A DNA stretch of 64,000 nucleotides, from the NCBI GenBank assembly GCA_963682025.1, contig OY821521.1, positions 95,960,051 through 96,024,050 of the forward strand, in the 5' to 3' direction. The position numbers were made by a program, and so were the translations under genes. This stretch comes from Cordilura impudica (lineage: Eukaryota > Arthropoda > Insecta > Diptera > Scathophagidae). Positions 43,436-53,666 of the stretch are shown in pieces; positions within the stretch are counted from its first letter, which is position 1; the number at the start of each line of letters is the position of its first letter. The notes beneath the pieces are model-generated. The model was not told the origin of the DNA and searched no databases. It saw only the letters and a program-made list of their open reading frames with translations.

Positions 43436-43785
43436 TTATTTTAAAAATTTGGTAATCTGTGTTGCCATAATAGTGGTCGGCTTTGTACAGATGAAATTAT
43501 AAGCTCCACATTCACTTTTGCCATGTTTATTCTTAGCTGCTCAGAAAGATACTAAAAATTAGAACAAGTTTTATTTCTGAGCGGGGCCACCTAGATGCTT
43601 ATTGCGTGGCCTCGGTCTGAGATTAAAATATGTATAATTGCAATTAGCTATTACAGAAATAAAGGTTCTCTGGAATGAGTATATTAGACTAGCATTTACT
43701 TATAACTGCCGATCGGGCTATGAAACGAGGTCACAAGAGCCACTTACAGGTGCTTCGATCACTTAAACAGAGGTGGAGTCAGCCA
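43436..43785. other. Unassigned spacer
   Basis: No coding or repeat family seen; slightly less AT-rich around 43,580-43,620 (GCGGGGCCACC). Confidence 0.4.
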
Positions 43786-43789
43786 CAAA

Positions 43790-45115
43790 GTCGCTGAGAT
43801 AAAAAAGCATGTGGCCCTGATGAGATTCCATCTGAAATACTAAAATTAATAGATGACGATAACATCCAACTTCTAACTAAGCTGTTTAATTTCATTGACG
43901 ACACGGAAAAATCCTCATAATATTGGCTTAAATCAACCTTTATAACCATTCCCCATAAAAGCCGTGTAAAACATTGCAGTGATTATAGACTTATTAGCCT
44001 AGTGCGTCACGCCATCAAAATATTCCTGAAAATGATTTACTCCATAGTATATGGGAAATGTGAAAAGAGGCACTTTTTTCTATACAGGTACTGGTTCAGA
44101 AATGCCGAAATGTGAAGAGGGACTTTTTCTTATGCTTTATTGATTCCGAAACTGCTTTTGACAGCTTGCAGCATGATAAACTGATGGAAATTCTTATGTC
44201 CATTGGCATAGATGCTAACGAAATTCTACATATATTATTATATAAATTCTATATATTAGGAGCCTGTATTGGCATCAAACAGTACAAGTCAATGTCAACG
44301 GAGACCTGACAGAAAGTATCGAAATTTCCAGAGGTGTCAGAGAAGGATGTGTACCGTCTCCATATCTACTCCGAAAAGATCTTCCAGGAATCTATCAGCA
44401 ATATATTGGATTTGCTGATGACACTAACTTATTGGCTGAGAATATGTCTGAATTCCAAGATCTGAAGATAAATGTACGGAAAGTAAAATATATGATTGTG
44501 AGTAGAAAAAAAAAATAGCCCCCTTTAAAATTCAAAACACCTACGTCGATAAAATAGCGAATTTTAAATATCTCGTAGTTTCAATCAATTACCAATGGGA
44601 TATTTCGAAAGGAGTAAGATGCTGTATTTAAATGGCAACAGAAATACTTTTTAATTATAAAAAAGTTCTTATCAGTCATGACTTTAATCTTGGAACGAAA
44701 CTACGATTCATCAAGACCTATGTATGGTCAGTTCTGCTACATGCAATGTAGAAATGGACCATAAAGAAGCTGGAAGCCTTCGAAATGTGTATTTATCAAC
44801 GGATGCTCAAAATACCATGAACCCATTTTATATCGAACAGCGAAGTACCAAGAAAATACCCTGGAATAGAGACCACTTAATCAGTATAAAAAAGGAAAGA
44901 CGGCATATTTCGACTGTTACAAATCAGTAAGCAAGCAAATGTTGAAAGAAGGCATACTAGTGGACGAAAGGAAATAACATGGTTCAAAACTATACAGGTG
45001 TGGATCGTATGCGAGTTGTAGAGAAACTTCTGAGTGAGGCGAGATATAGAGACGCTGTTACCGCCAAAGTATTTACCTACATAAAAATGCAGCTTTGTAT
45101 CTGTAAAATGCAACT
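43790..45115 (+). pseudogene. Non-LTR retrotransposon RT relic
   Basis: Pieces in order: KACGPDEIPSEILKLIDDDN (43,807), STFITIPHKSRVKHCSDYRL with ISLVRHAIKIFLKMI (43,930-44,040), FFLCFIDSETAFDSLQHDKL (motif A, 44,116), SRGVREGCVPSPYLL (44,330), YIGFADDTNLLAENM (catalytic FADD, 44,410), INVRKVKYMIVSRKKK (44,470), and thumb-like segments WDISKGVRCC, LISHDFNLGTKLRFIKTYVW (44,670). A C-terminal YTGVDRMRVVEKLLSEARYR is at 44,990-45,060. Stops and frameshifts occur at least six times. The style is RTE/CR1-like craniofacial-associated LINE; clade uncertain. Confidence 0.8.
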
Positions 45116-45482
45116 CTACCTAGTCATCGACGTTATAGATACTACTATCGTAGATAATATATTCCGCCATTTCATATATTCAAAAGTTTAAAGTTAATTA
45201 CAGCTAACCTCATTAGCTATTGGATATTCAACGTGGTTAACCAACAAAATGAGAAGCTGGTGGTTTGAAACCAAAAAGTATGTATATACTTTATAATATA
45301 TAATACATTTAATTTCATTTTATATGTAATATTTAATTTAAGGAATTAAAACATATGGTTACAATAAAGAAGTTATTTAATTCAACCAAATTTAACCTTA
45401 TGTTAATAATCTCGTCAGGCCATCGCTAACTCTACAGTCAACAGACGCTTTTGCAGAGATTATAAGAAATTTAAAAATTATT
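45116..45482. other. AT-rich pre-insertion flank of the I-like element
   Basis: No feature recognised up to the target-site duplication. Confidence 0.45.
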
Positions 45483-45495
45483 TGAAATGTAATAT
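45483..45495. repeat. Target-site duplication, downstream copy
   Basis: TGAAATGTAATAT, identical to 50,915-50,927; immediately precedes the T-rich (A-tail) end of the minus-strand retrotransposon. Confidence 0.93.
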
Positions 45496-45678
45496 TTTTT
45501 TTTTTTTTATTTTTATTTTTATTAGCATTATATAATACAATAAATGTTACTATATAATAAAAAGATATAGAGTGCTAGCAACTAAGGCCTTCGACTCCGA
45601 CGTTAAATTTTTTTCTATTTATGTATAGGGTGTATAATAAATATACTAGTATTTACAAATATACAATATAGAATTCTT

Positions 45679-48600
45679 TTAAATCATATTTAAAAATTTA
45701 CATTTTTTAATGAAATAATAAATGCTAGTGACGTTTACATGCGTTGGATTTATTAGCAATGAGCTTGGTAGGGTTTGTCCAAATGTAGCTATTCTTTCTG
45801 TAGTGTAATTTTGACATTGATCTAATATATGGTTTATAGATTGTGGTGTATTGCAGCTGTTACAGTAGGGTGCACTTTTCTTATTTAACAAGTGCTGATG
45901 GGTGATTTTAGTATGACCAAGCCTTAGTCTTGAGAAGACTAGCGATTCTTGTCGGGTGCAGGATGTTGGGTATGTAATTTTGATTCCCTTAATATTGATA
46001 GATCTATATCTATGATTATATTTTTCCCAGGTACTAGATTTTTCATCTTCAAGGTGATTTTCAATAATAAGTTTTAAATCTTTATTCTCCTGAGAGTGAA
46101 AAGTTAAAAGTGGAGCTCGTGAGGCAAAGCAGGCAGCTTTGTCTGCTGCTTCATTACCCTTTATGCCAACGTGGCCAGGAACCCACATAATCCGTAGTTT
46201 GTTGGGAAATTTTATCAAAAGATTACGGATCTCTGCTACTGTACGTTCTATGTTTTTTGTATTGAGAATTGCTGATATAGTGGATTTGCTATCCGTGCAT
46301 ATGACGTAGCGGCCTTTTTGTTTTGATGAATATTCAGCTGCAAGTTTGATAGCCATGGCTTCTGCTGTAAAAATACTACAATGCTCCTCCAGGAGACCAT
46401 TATAAATAACTGAAAGGTTATGATTGACTACTCCAAACGAAGTATATGTTAGTGCTTTTGATCCATCTGTGAATATAAAATTCCAATTATTATATGTATT
46501 AGAATGGAATATGGAGTTAAAAAGTTGTTGATATATTACATGGTTGGTTGATTGTTTTTCGTGTTTTTGAAGATCAAGAATAAATGAGGACTCTTTTAAG
46601 AGCCACCAAGGTTCATATTTACCGTACATTAACATTGGCTGTACAGTTGGTATTAATTCCCTAGCATATTCGACACACCTGTGGATGGGGGATTTCTTCT
46701 TATATATACGTTTATATTTGATAGCATTTTTAACGTGTTTGAACAAGATGTGGTTGTTAGAGTTAAATAATTTGGGTATTATTTTTAAGTCGCTTGAGTA
46801 GATTCGTTCAGAAATAGATGGAAATCCTGCTTCGGTTAGCAAATTTTGTATATTTGTTGTTGGAAAAGCTCCAAGTGCATATCTGATCGCTGCGTGATAG
46901 GGGGAGTGTAACATATTTATATACTTTTTAGGGCAGTGGCCGTAAATTTGTATGCCGTAGTCAATTTTAGCGAGGATCAAAGCTTTAGTTGCATTGAGGA
47001 GAGTGTTGGTGTGTATAGCACTTCTCTTTGATGATAAAAATTTAATAATATTCAAGCGTATTGTTAGCTCTTTTCTGAGTTTAGAGCATTGTTCATGAAA
47101 GTTAAATTTATCGTCGAAAATAATACCTAAAATTTTTAATTTGGAAGTTTGCTCTATATTAATGTTATTGTAGATTAGTGAAGGAGGGTTGCATAAATGT
47201 TTGTTGCAGATATGGAGTACTTTGCATTTGTTTAGTGAGAGAATAGCGCCGGATGTTATAGACCATTGTTTGATATCATCAAGGAGATTGGAGAATTCTG
47301 TTTGGACCCTGGCGTTGTCGCTGTTCTTAGAAAAAAAGACGGCATCATCAGCATACAACGAGTGATCGATAATTTTGTATTTTGTAGCAATTTTACTAAT
47401 CTCGTTGAAAGCAATTAGAAATAGCACTACGGAGAGCGGGGATCCTTGAGGAATTCCGTTATATAGAGGGAGGCTATCTGATAATGTAGAGTTTATACGT
47501 ACTCTTATTTTACGATTTGTCAAGAATGCTTTTACAATATGAAATATTTTACTCCCTACTTTCCATTTTAAAAGTTCTTGTAATACGATATGTATTCCAA
47601 TGCGATCAAAAGCTCTTTCGAAATCTGTGGATAAGATAGAGATGTGGTTTTTTTGTGACAGAGCTTGGGAAATAAAATGATTTATGTGAAGTAAGGAATC
47701 TAATGTACATTGTTTTTTCTTGAAAGCTACTTGGTTGCTATTATTTATATTGTTTTTTGAAGCATACCACATTAGTCTTTCGGCAATAATTTTTTCAAAT
47801 ACTTTACCAACGCAAGGCAATAACGATATTGGTCTATAGCTGCTAATAATTTCCACTGGTTTGTTCGGTTTTTGGATTGGTAAAACAATAGCGGTTCGCC
47901 AATTTTGAGGATAAATTCCAGATTGGAATAAATTATTATACAGATCTAGTATTCTATCTTTAAGGCAGGTTGGTAAATTTTTCAACATTGGATACGATAT
48001 TCTATCATACCCAGGAGTTTTTCCCTTGGCATTATGTAATACTCTCTCAAATTCAATATGATTAATTTTACTATCCAATTGTTTGGCAGATTTAGTTAGA
48101 CAGATGTTGATATATGAATGTTGAAGGATCTCTGACTTTTTTGCTATAAATGTGGAGTGAAATTGTTTATCGTGAGACAACTCTGACCAATATTTGCTAA
48201 AGTTGTTAGATATATCGATGGAGGAGGTAAAAAAATGTTGATCTAGTTTTATGAATCGAAATGAGTTGTGCTGTTTATTGCCTGCGAGCGTTTTTATGTC
48301 GTTCCAAATTTTCTTTGTATTTGATTTGGGGTTAATTGTTGAGGTGAATTTTTGAAAGGACTCTTTTTTGTATATTTTAACATATCGTTTAAAAATTGCA
48401 TTTGCTCTTTTATATGACAGCAGATTAAAGTCTGTTCTAAAACGAAGATATATATGCCATTTATCCTGTTTCTCTTTTCTTAAATTTTTTAAGTGGAGAT
48501 TCCACCACGGGACTTGTCGTTTTTGAAAAATGGGCGATGTTTGTGGGATAGATGAGTTTGCTGCAAAACGTATGATTTTATGAATTTTTGCCGCTTCTGA

Positions 48601-49377
48601 GTTTAAATTTGTTGAGGTATTTGTAATTTCGTGTTGTAATTTACAGTGTTTTTTAAAATTGATCCAGTCTGCTTTTTCTATTTTAAACTTATTTATTGGT
48701 TTAAATTTCGAAGAATTTGAAACACAACCTAATTGTAGAAGGATTGGCAGGTGATCGCTGCCATATAATGAGTTCAAAGTTTTCCATAAGATATTCGGCG
48801 CCAGTTGAGAGCTGCAAAATGATAAATCTATATTTGTAAAGGTATTGTGTGTAGATAAGTGAGTGCTGGAGCCATCATTTAATATAATTAAGTTTTTACA
48901 CAGGATTAAGTCTTCAATGATTTTTCCCCTTTCGTTAGTATGCTGTGAGCCCCATATTGTACTCCAGGCGTTAAAGTCACCTAGTAAGAGATAATTGTGT
49001 TTGGTAGATGTTGTTATATCTTTCAGGTCTTTTAATGTAAAACATTGTTTTGGTGGGATATACGAATTAATGATTGAAATAGATGGGTTTACGTTTATTA
49101 TCAACTCTAGTGAAGCGATCTTTGTGTTTCGAAAAACAATATTATGAGGAAGTTGTTTTTTGACCAGAAATCCAATTCCTTGTTTCGAAGAAGTTATGTT
49201 GGGCAAATTATAAAAATAGCCCTCGTATAATTTATGAGTGATTATATTAGATTTGTTCTGTGGTAAGTGAGTTTCTTGTATTGCTACAATGTCAGGGCTA
49301 TTGTCGTTAATAAGAAGAGATAGATCGTTAAAATTGTTGTTGTAGCCATTCATATTCCATTGTATTATTTTGATCAT
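45679..49377 (-). CDS. ORF2: endonuclease-reverse transcriptase-RNase H polyprotein
   Basis: 1,232 residues, ATG to stop without a break. The protein copies the element's RNA at a nicked chromosomal target. The N-terminal APE-type endonuclease spans about 1-235: QWNMNG (6-11), catalytic QETH with E35, GDFNAW with D134 and N136, and GSDHLP with D208/H209. The reverse transcriptase spans about 445-790: GKTPGYDRIS (452-461), SSYRPISLLPCVGKVFEKI (512-530), motif A STDFERAFD with D585, GIPQGSPLS (641-649) and YADD at 675-678. RNase H runs about 965-1085 with TDGS D971, E1006, TDS D1029 and D1079. A C-terminal CX2CX7HX4C motif (C1172, C1175, H1183, C1188) closes the protein. All key catalytic residues are present. 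It starts 51 bp after ORF1, so reinitiation or coupled translation is likely. Confidence 0.95.
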   Translation of the reverse strand: MIKIIQWNMNGYNNNFNDLSLLINDNSPDIVAIQETHLPQNKSNIITHKLYEGYFYNLPNITSSKQGIGFLVKKQLPHNIVFRNTKIASLELIINVNPSISIINSYIPPKQCFTLKDLKDITTSTKHNYLLLGDFNAWSTIWGSQHTNERGKIIEDLILCKNLIILNDGSSTHLSTHNTFTNIDLSFCSSQLAPNILWKTLNSLYGSDHLPILLQLGCVSNSSKFKPINKFKIEKADWINFKKHCKLQHEITNTSTNLNSEAAKIHKIIRFAANSSIPQTSPIFQKRQVPWWNLHLKNLRKEKQDKWHIYLRFRTDFNLLSYKRANAIFKRYVKIYKKESFQKFTSTINPKSNTKKIWNDIKTLAGNKQHNSFRFIKLDQHFFTSSIDISNNFSKYWSELSHDKQFHSTFIAKKSEILQHSYINICLTKSAKQLDSKINHIEFERVLHNAKGKTPGYDRISYPMLKNLPTCLKDRILDLYNNLFQSGIYPQNWRTAIVLPIQKPNKPVEIISSYRPISLLPCVGKVFEKIIAERLMWYASKNNINNSNQVAFKKKQCTLDSLLHINHFISQALSQKNHISILSTDFERAFDRIGIHIVLQELLKWKVGSKIFHIVKAFLTNRKIRVRINSTLSDSLPLYNGIPQGSPLSVVLFLIAFNEISKIATKYKIIDHSLYADDAVFFSKNSDNARVQTEFSNLLDDIKQWSITSGAILSLNKCKVLHICNKHLCNPPSLIYNNINIEQTSKLKILGIIFDDKFNFHEQCSKLRKELTIRLNIIKFLSSKRSAIHTNTLLNATKALILAKIDYGIQIYGHCPKKYINMLHSPYHAAIRYALGAFPTTNIQNLLTEAGFPSISERIYSSDLKIIPKLFNSNNHILFKHVKNAIKYKRIYKKKSPIHRCVEYARELIPTVQPMLMYGKYEPWWLLKESSFILDLQKHEKQSTNHVIYQQLFNSIFHSNTYNNWNFIFTDGSKALTYTSFGVVNHNLSVIYNGLLEEHCSIFTAEAMAIKLAAEYSSKQKGRYVICTDSKSTISAILNTKNIERTVAEIRNLLIKFPNKLRIMWVPGHVGIKGNEAADKAACFASRAPLLTFHSQENKDLKLIIENHLEDEKSSTWEKYNHRYRSINIKGIKITYPTSCTRQESLVFSRLRLGHTKITHQHLLNKKSAPYCNSCNTPQSINHILDQCQNYTTERIATFGQTLPSSLLINPTHVNVTSIYYFIKKCKFLNMI

Positions 49378-49428
49378 ATTTTTTTGGAAAAGAGTTATTA
49401 TAGGTGAGAGTTTAGTAGTGTAATTGTT

Positions 49429-50748
49429 TTACTCTCCCTCGCTTGACTGGATTTCTTCGCAATCCATTTCTTCTGTTTTTTTTTTTAGTTGTGCTTTATT
49501 TGAGTTGTTAGTTTTTACATTAGGTTGATATAAGAGCAAATTGCTATTGTTGTTATTGTTGTTTGTTAAGTTGGAATTTGAGTTTTGTGTATTGTGTGAA
49601 GATGTTTTAAGTTGAGTTGTTGTATGTTCTGATGTTGATTTTTGTGTGTTTTTTTTATAACTACTGGGGGGAGATGGGAAAGATGTCGATGGAACAATAT
49701 CATTCGTTTGAGGAATTTTGTTAGTATAAATTGTGTTTTCGTTGTTTTGGCTGTTTTTTTTTGCTTTGTTTTCGGTATTAATTTGCTTATTGTTTTCAAT
49801 AATTTCTTTTTTGTTTTCTGAATTTATTTGCTTGTTAGCTGAGTTATTAGATAATATAGAGGAATATGTAGCATTGGGGGGGATTGTGGAAATAGTGCTT
49901 CTTAGAATGCGTTTAGCTTCGCTCATAGTGCATTTATTTTTTATTTTTATTTTTAATATTTCTTTATTTTGAATATATTTGGTGCATTTATTTGACGAAG
50001 AAGAATGCTCTTCGAGACAGTTCGCACATTGTGTACGAGTACAAACGGAGGGATCATGAGGTGGTAAATTACATTGTACGCAAGCAGGTGCGTTTGAACA
50101 GTGGGTTTTTGTATGTCCTAGTTTCTGGCATGATTTGCAACGCATTGGGTTAGGAAAATATTCTCTGATGTTAACCGTATTCCAGGAAACTTTAATTTTA
50201 TCTGGTAAGTGAAATAAATCGAAAGTAAGCAGTATAACACCGGATTTTATAGTTTTATTTTCGATAGTTTTTTGGAATTTGTGAATACTAACAACTCCTT
50301 GTTCCGACAGCTCTCTAACGATTTCTTCATCAGAGACGTTGTTAAGATAGGGGGCATAGATTGTACCTTTCGTGTAGTTTAAATTTTGATGTAACTTACA
50401 TTTGATTGAGCATAGTCCAAATAACTCTTTCGAGAGAAGGAATTTATCTGCAGTTTGTTTGTTATTGACCAATAAAAGAAGATTTCCATCTCGTAATTGG
50501 GAAATTGATGTGATATCTTTGCTGATCATAAGAATGGCTCTGTTCACTGCAAAACAGGAATAGCTGGATATGGGCTTATTTGGATCAGTAGTCTCCATTA
50601 CAATGTATTTAGGGTTCGGTGGTTGGCATTTGGGTAGTTGTGGGAATGGCGTTGTATCTTTATATTTAGTTTTTTTACGTTTGGGACTAGTCAGATTTGC
50701 TAGTAAAGCAAATTGATTGTCCCCAAGGTGAGACGGCCCTGTGGCCAT
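49429..50748 (-). CDS. ORF1: nucleic-acid-binding Gag-like protein
   Basis: 439 residues. ORF1 proteins of I-type elements coat the RNA and form ribonucleoprotein particles. The central region (about 45-200) is the usual PRE_C2HC-like fold region of insect ORF1 proteins, followed by three zinc knuckles: C204-C207-H212-C217, C223-C226-H231-C236 and C241-C244-H248-C255 (the last with altered spacing). After residue 280 the chain is very N/T/S/K-rich and low complexity (asparagine runs near 395-405), likely disordered, ending in an acidic EEMDCEEIQSSEGE. The start ATG at 50,748 lies 165 nt from the element's 5' end, in line with the leader of related elements. No stops or frameshifts. Codon use is AT-rich like ORF2. 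Confidence 0.93.
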   Translation of the reverse strand: MATGPSHLGDNQFALLANLTSPKRKKTKYKDTTPFPQLPKCQPPNPKYIVMETTDPNKPISSYSCFAVNRAILMISKDITSISQLRDGNLLLLVNNKQTADKFLLSKELFGLCSIKCKLHQNLNYTKGTIYAPYLNNVSDEEIVRELSEQGVVSIHKFQKTIENKTIKSGVILLTFDLFHLPDKIKVSWNTVNIREYFPNPMRCKSCQKLGHTKTHCSNAPACVQCNLPPHDPSVCTRTQCANCLEEHSSSSNKCTKYIQNKEILKIKIKNKCTMSEAKRILRSTISTIPPNATYSSILSNNSANKQINSENKKEIIENNKQINTENKAKKNSQNNENTIYTNKIPQTNDIVPSTSFPSPPSSYKKNTQKSTSEHTTTQLKTSSHNTQNSNSNLTNNNNNNSNLLLYQPNVKTNNSNKAQLKKKTEEMDCEEIQSSEGE

Positions 50749-50881
50749 GCTGTTGTTGTTAAGTACACACTATAACTTTTCACTTTATTAGAAGAGATGT
50801 TAAAATAAAAAAAATAAAGCACTTTTTGAGTTGTATAGCCTGTGAAAAGGAGAAGTAACGTAACTCGCGTACCAATTTGTT

Positions 50882-50914
50882 CGTCTGCTTACAACAAGTG
50901 TTAGTCGAAGACTG
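50882..50914 (-). promoter_or_regulatory. Internal promoter: initiator plus downstream promoter element
   Basis: The 5' end reads TTCAGTC across the junction with the TSD, fitting the insect initiator TCAGTY with A (50,913) as +1. AGACG then occupies +28 to +32 (50,886-50,882), the exact place and sequence of the DPE core (RGWCG) used by Drosophila non-LTR elements. No TATA box is needed at a fixed upstream position. Confidence 0.8.
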
Positions 50915-50927
50915 TGAAATGTAATAT
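50915..50927. repeat. Target-site duplication, upstream copy
   Basis: TGAAATGTAATAT, identical to 45,483-45,495, abutting the CAGT 5' end of the retrotransposon. Confidence 0.93.
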
Positions 50928-51055
50928 AATTGTGTTCGTCAATAATATTCTGTAAACGAATAGGCAATAAAGAAGAAGAAGATAATTTTTTTAAATCTAA
51001 ATCGATAAATAAATAAGAATTTTCGAAAAAGCGACCCTAGTGCCACTTAAGGAGG
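50928..51055. other. Unassigned flank
   Basis: AT-rich flank of the target site; nothing recognised. Confidence 0.4.
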
Positions 51056-51375
51056 GGTGGGTGAGGGTCTAACACCAACAAAAACAATTCGGAGCACCTT
51101 ACGAACACATGACTTTAATATAACTGGTTCAACGGTGATGGTGAGACATACATACGCACCAAAGTTTTTATTTAATACTTTCTATGAGAGCTGTCATGCC
51201 CACTTATCCGATACCGTCCATTGCTGACAAGGCTACTTACCTTAAAAACAGATGACCTCACACAAGTTTGCAAAGGAATCCCTTTCATTGTACTCGAAAT
51301 ATATGATATTGAATAATTACTTTATGTGAGAGGTTCCACGCCCACTTATAAGATTGTGAATCTAAACCATAATTA
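51056..51375 (-). repeat. Family Y units, diverged
   Basis: Minus strand shows GTGGGCGTGGAACCTCTCAC (about 51,345) and GTGGGCATGACAGCTCTCAT (about 51,200) with AAAGTA(A/T)TTA blocks, spaced about 145 bp, matching the 34.3-35.0 kb array. Confidence 0.6.
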
Positions 51376-51879
51376 GCAGCAGAAATTTATACTTTTCAAT
51401 TATTCTTATTTTTTTCTTTCATAGTGGTGATTATTTGTTCTTATTTCGGGATAATGCTAAGGTGTGGCAAAACCAGCCGAAACTATTATGACACGCAGAG
51501 TATAAAGAAACATACGCACACATTAAGCAAATGTTACAAATACAGTGACCACAACAACAATTGTAGCTACCATACACAAATCACAATAAGTGTATAGAAA
51601 AACTACAATGGCAGTAACGTTGAAAAATCATACTTTTTTAGATTTTTATTGAAATACCGGGACCTACTTAACTGATTTCGATGTTTTTAAATAGCTACCC
51701 GCTCAGGATATTAGTGAATCCTTTCCACTAAAAATTACCAACTCAACTGACCTTTTGAAGACGCGAACGTGATTTTCCCAGACGGACATCACTGTAAGGA
51801 TCAAGAATATATATATTTTATGGGGTCAAACATCTTTTCTATTTATTGAATATGGAATGACAAACTTATACATGTATAC
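51376..51879. other. Unassigned, with one dispersed motif
   Basis: GACGGACATCACTGT then GGATCAAGAATATATATATT and ATGGGGTCAAACATC (51,782-51,832) is a motif also seen inverted at 20,770. A similar phrase is widespread in Drosophila repeats (from memory). No coding signal. Confidence 0.45.
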
Positions 51880-51881
51880 TA

Positions 51882-53664
51882 GGGCGGGTCGATTTGTAGC
51901 GAGGCAAAAAATCGCTCAAGTGACAAGGAAAATCATATTCTGGGGATCAAAATAAGAAACTTTGCCCAAGGAACCATACCTCTAAAACGAATTCTGATGT
52001 CCCGACTTTTGACCTGTCTGTCTGTCTACCATGGGGCAACCCCATTCCCCCTCATGCAATTGATCTGAAACTTGGCCCATAGTCTTGTTGTGACTACAGA
52101 TTAATTTTGGGGTAGTCACGCAGAGTCACACATAGCTACGGAGTGATCTAAAAGTTATTTACCCTCATGCGATCGAATAACAGAACATAGTAAAGGCGTA
52201 TGATTACACTATGTCACAAAATAGAAAAAATTGCATGCACTTTTGAAGAGACCTAGTGTAGGTTGTAGGCCTTGTTGAGTAGATCATTTGTCCATTTTTA
52301 GAATTTTGAATACACCCTCAAAATCTGAAGTTATGTCCAAAAAACGTTTTTTTAGGACTTTATGGACTTAAATATTTTTAACTTTTTCAGTTGTGGGTCG
52401 ATCTTAAATTTTTAAACGGTTTTGGAAAGACGACTAACTAAGCTTTCCAAATATATATATATATATATATTTATACTTTTAACAAACCCATGTGGAAATA
52501 ATACCCCAAATATTTCAAATTTCCAGTTTTTTGGTGAGCTTTTTCAATTTTGGCGCCTTTTTTTTCCTAGACATTGTTTGGGAACATATGTTTTTATTAT
52601 TTTTATTTGAAAGCACATTTAGTAATGAGTAAATTGACACCTTGTTTTTTAAAATTGGTTAATAATTGTTAATGTAACAATATTTTTATTTAATTATACA
52701 GATATAATTTTTCCTAGTATATGCTATGTACATATATAAACTGTTTTATATGCAAACATTTTTACAGTTATTTTTTACACTTGAATTATCCTATATATGG
52801 TTTAGTCTCTTTTATTAAAAAATAATAAATCTTTATCAATAAGCATTTGATTTAAAAAAAAACAAGGTGTCAATTTACTAACTACTAAATGTGCTTTCAA
52901 ATAAAAATAATAAAAACATATGTTCCCAAACAATGTCTAGGAAAAAAAGGCGCCTAAGTTGAAAAAGCTCATCAAAAAACTGGAAATTTGAAATATTTAG
53001 GTTATTATTTCCACATGGGTTTGTTAAAACTATAAATATATATATATATTTTGAAAGCATAGTTAGTCATCTTTCCAAAACCGTTTAAAAATTTAAAATC
53101 GACCCACAACTGTAAAAGTTAAAAACAATTAAGTCCATAAAGTCCTAAAAAAACGTTTTTTGGACATAACTTCAGATTTTGAGGGTGTATTCAAAATTTT
53201 AAAAATGGACAAATGATCTACTCAACAAGGCCCACAACCTGCACTAGGTCTCTTCAAAAGTGCATATTGACTGTAACACCGTGTTATTATTTATTAGCAG
53301 AGTAGAAGATACGTATACGTAAGAGTAATAATTTTAATATTAAATCAAACATAGTCAGCCCAATTCTAAACAAAAAATGGTGATTTTTTTAAATGTTTGT
53401 ATGGGGAACCCCCCAAAGGGGTTCCAGGGGGTGTGCCACTGGCATGGGTGGGTCGGCCCTCTAAAGTTAGTGGGGGTCGATCATACATTTGGACTCGATT
53501 GGGGCACTCTAAATGGGTCAAAGTGAGACAGACAGGCAGACAGGTCAAAAGTCGGGACATCAGAATTTGTTTTAGAGGTATGGTGCCTCAGGCAAAGTTT
53601 CTTATTTTGATCCCTAGAATACGTTATTCCTTGTCACTTGGGCGATTTTTAAATCGACCCGCCC
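51882..53664. mobile_element. Foldback element with TA target sites, copy 2 (1,783 bp)
   Basis: Ends GGGCGGGTCGATTT and, inverted, GGGCGGGTCGATTTAAA, flanked by TA at 51,880-51,881 and 53,665-53,666. The outer arms share GTGACAAGG, GATCAAAATAAGAAACTTTG, GGxACCATACCTCTAAAA and GACTTTTGACCTGTCTG. The left inner part carries one 123-bp-type unit (52,030-52,170). The right inner part carries the CCCCTGGAACCCC and GGGGCACTCTAAATGGGTCA block. It is the reverse orientation of the 7,874 copy and is enlarged by a nested element at 52,207-53,283. Confidence 0.88.
52207..53283. mobile_element. Nested palindromic element with CAC termini and TTA duplication (1,077 bp)
   Basis: Ends CACTATGTCACA and, inverted, CACGGTGTTACAG, flanked by TTA at 52,204-52,206 and 53,284-53,286. 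The arms (about 52,235-52,660 and 52,860-53,262) pair over almost their whole length: TGCACTTTTGAAGAGACCTA, CATTTGTCCATTTTTA, AAGTTATGTCCAAAAAACGT, CATTGTTTGGGAACATATGT and AAGGTGTCAATTTAC-type blocks recur inverted. The empty site is preserved in the 7,874 copy (GTATGACTATTATTTATTAG). CACTA-like or Harbinger-like by termini and TSD length; superfamily not settled. Non-coding. Confidence 0.87.
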
Positions 53665-53666
53665 TA

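Larger units (their letters stand above)
45496..50914 (-). mobile_element. Complete I-clade-like non-LTR retrotransposon (5,419 bp)
   Basis: The element is fixed on both sides by perfect 13-bp duplications. Its 5' end (50,914) starts CAGTCTTCGACTAACACTTG. It has a 165-bp leader, ORF1 (1,320 bp), a 51-bp spacer, ORF2 (3,699 bp), a 183-bp 3' part and a tail of AATAAAAATAAAAATAAA then A's (plus strand 45,496-45,525). Both ORFs are uninterrupted. RNase H in ORF2 and three ORF1 zinc knuckles point to the I clade; canonical Jockey elements lack RNase H. Intact frames and TSDs suggest a recent insertion. Confidence 0.95.

Noticed and set aside
45679..50748. Possible retroviral or LTR element
   Set aside because: No LTRs, protease or integrase; APE endonuclease, A-rich tail and variable-length TSD identify a non-LTR retrotransposon.
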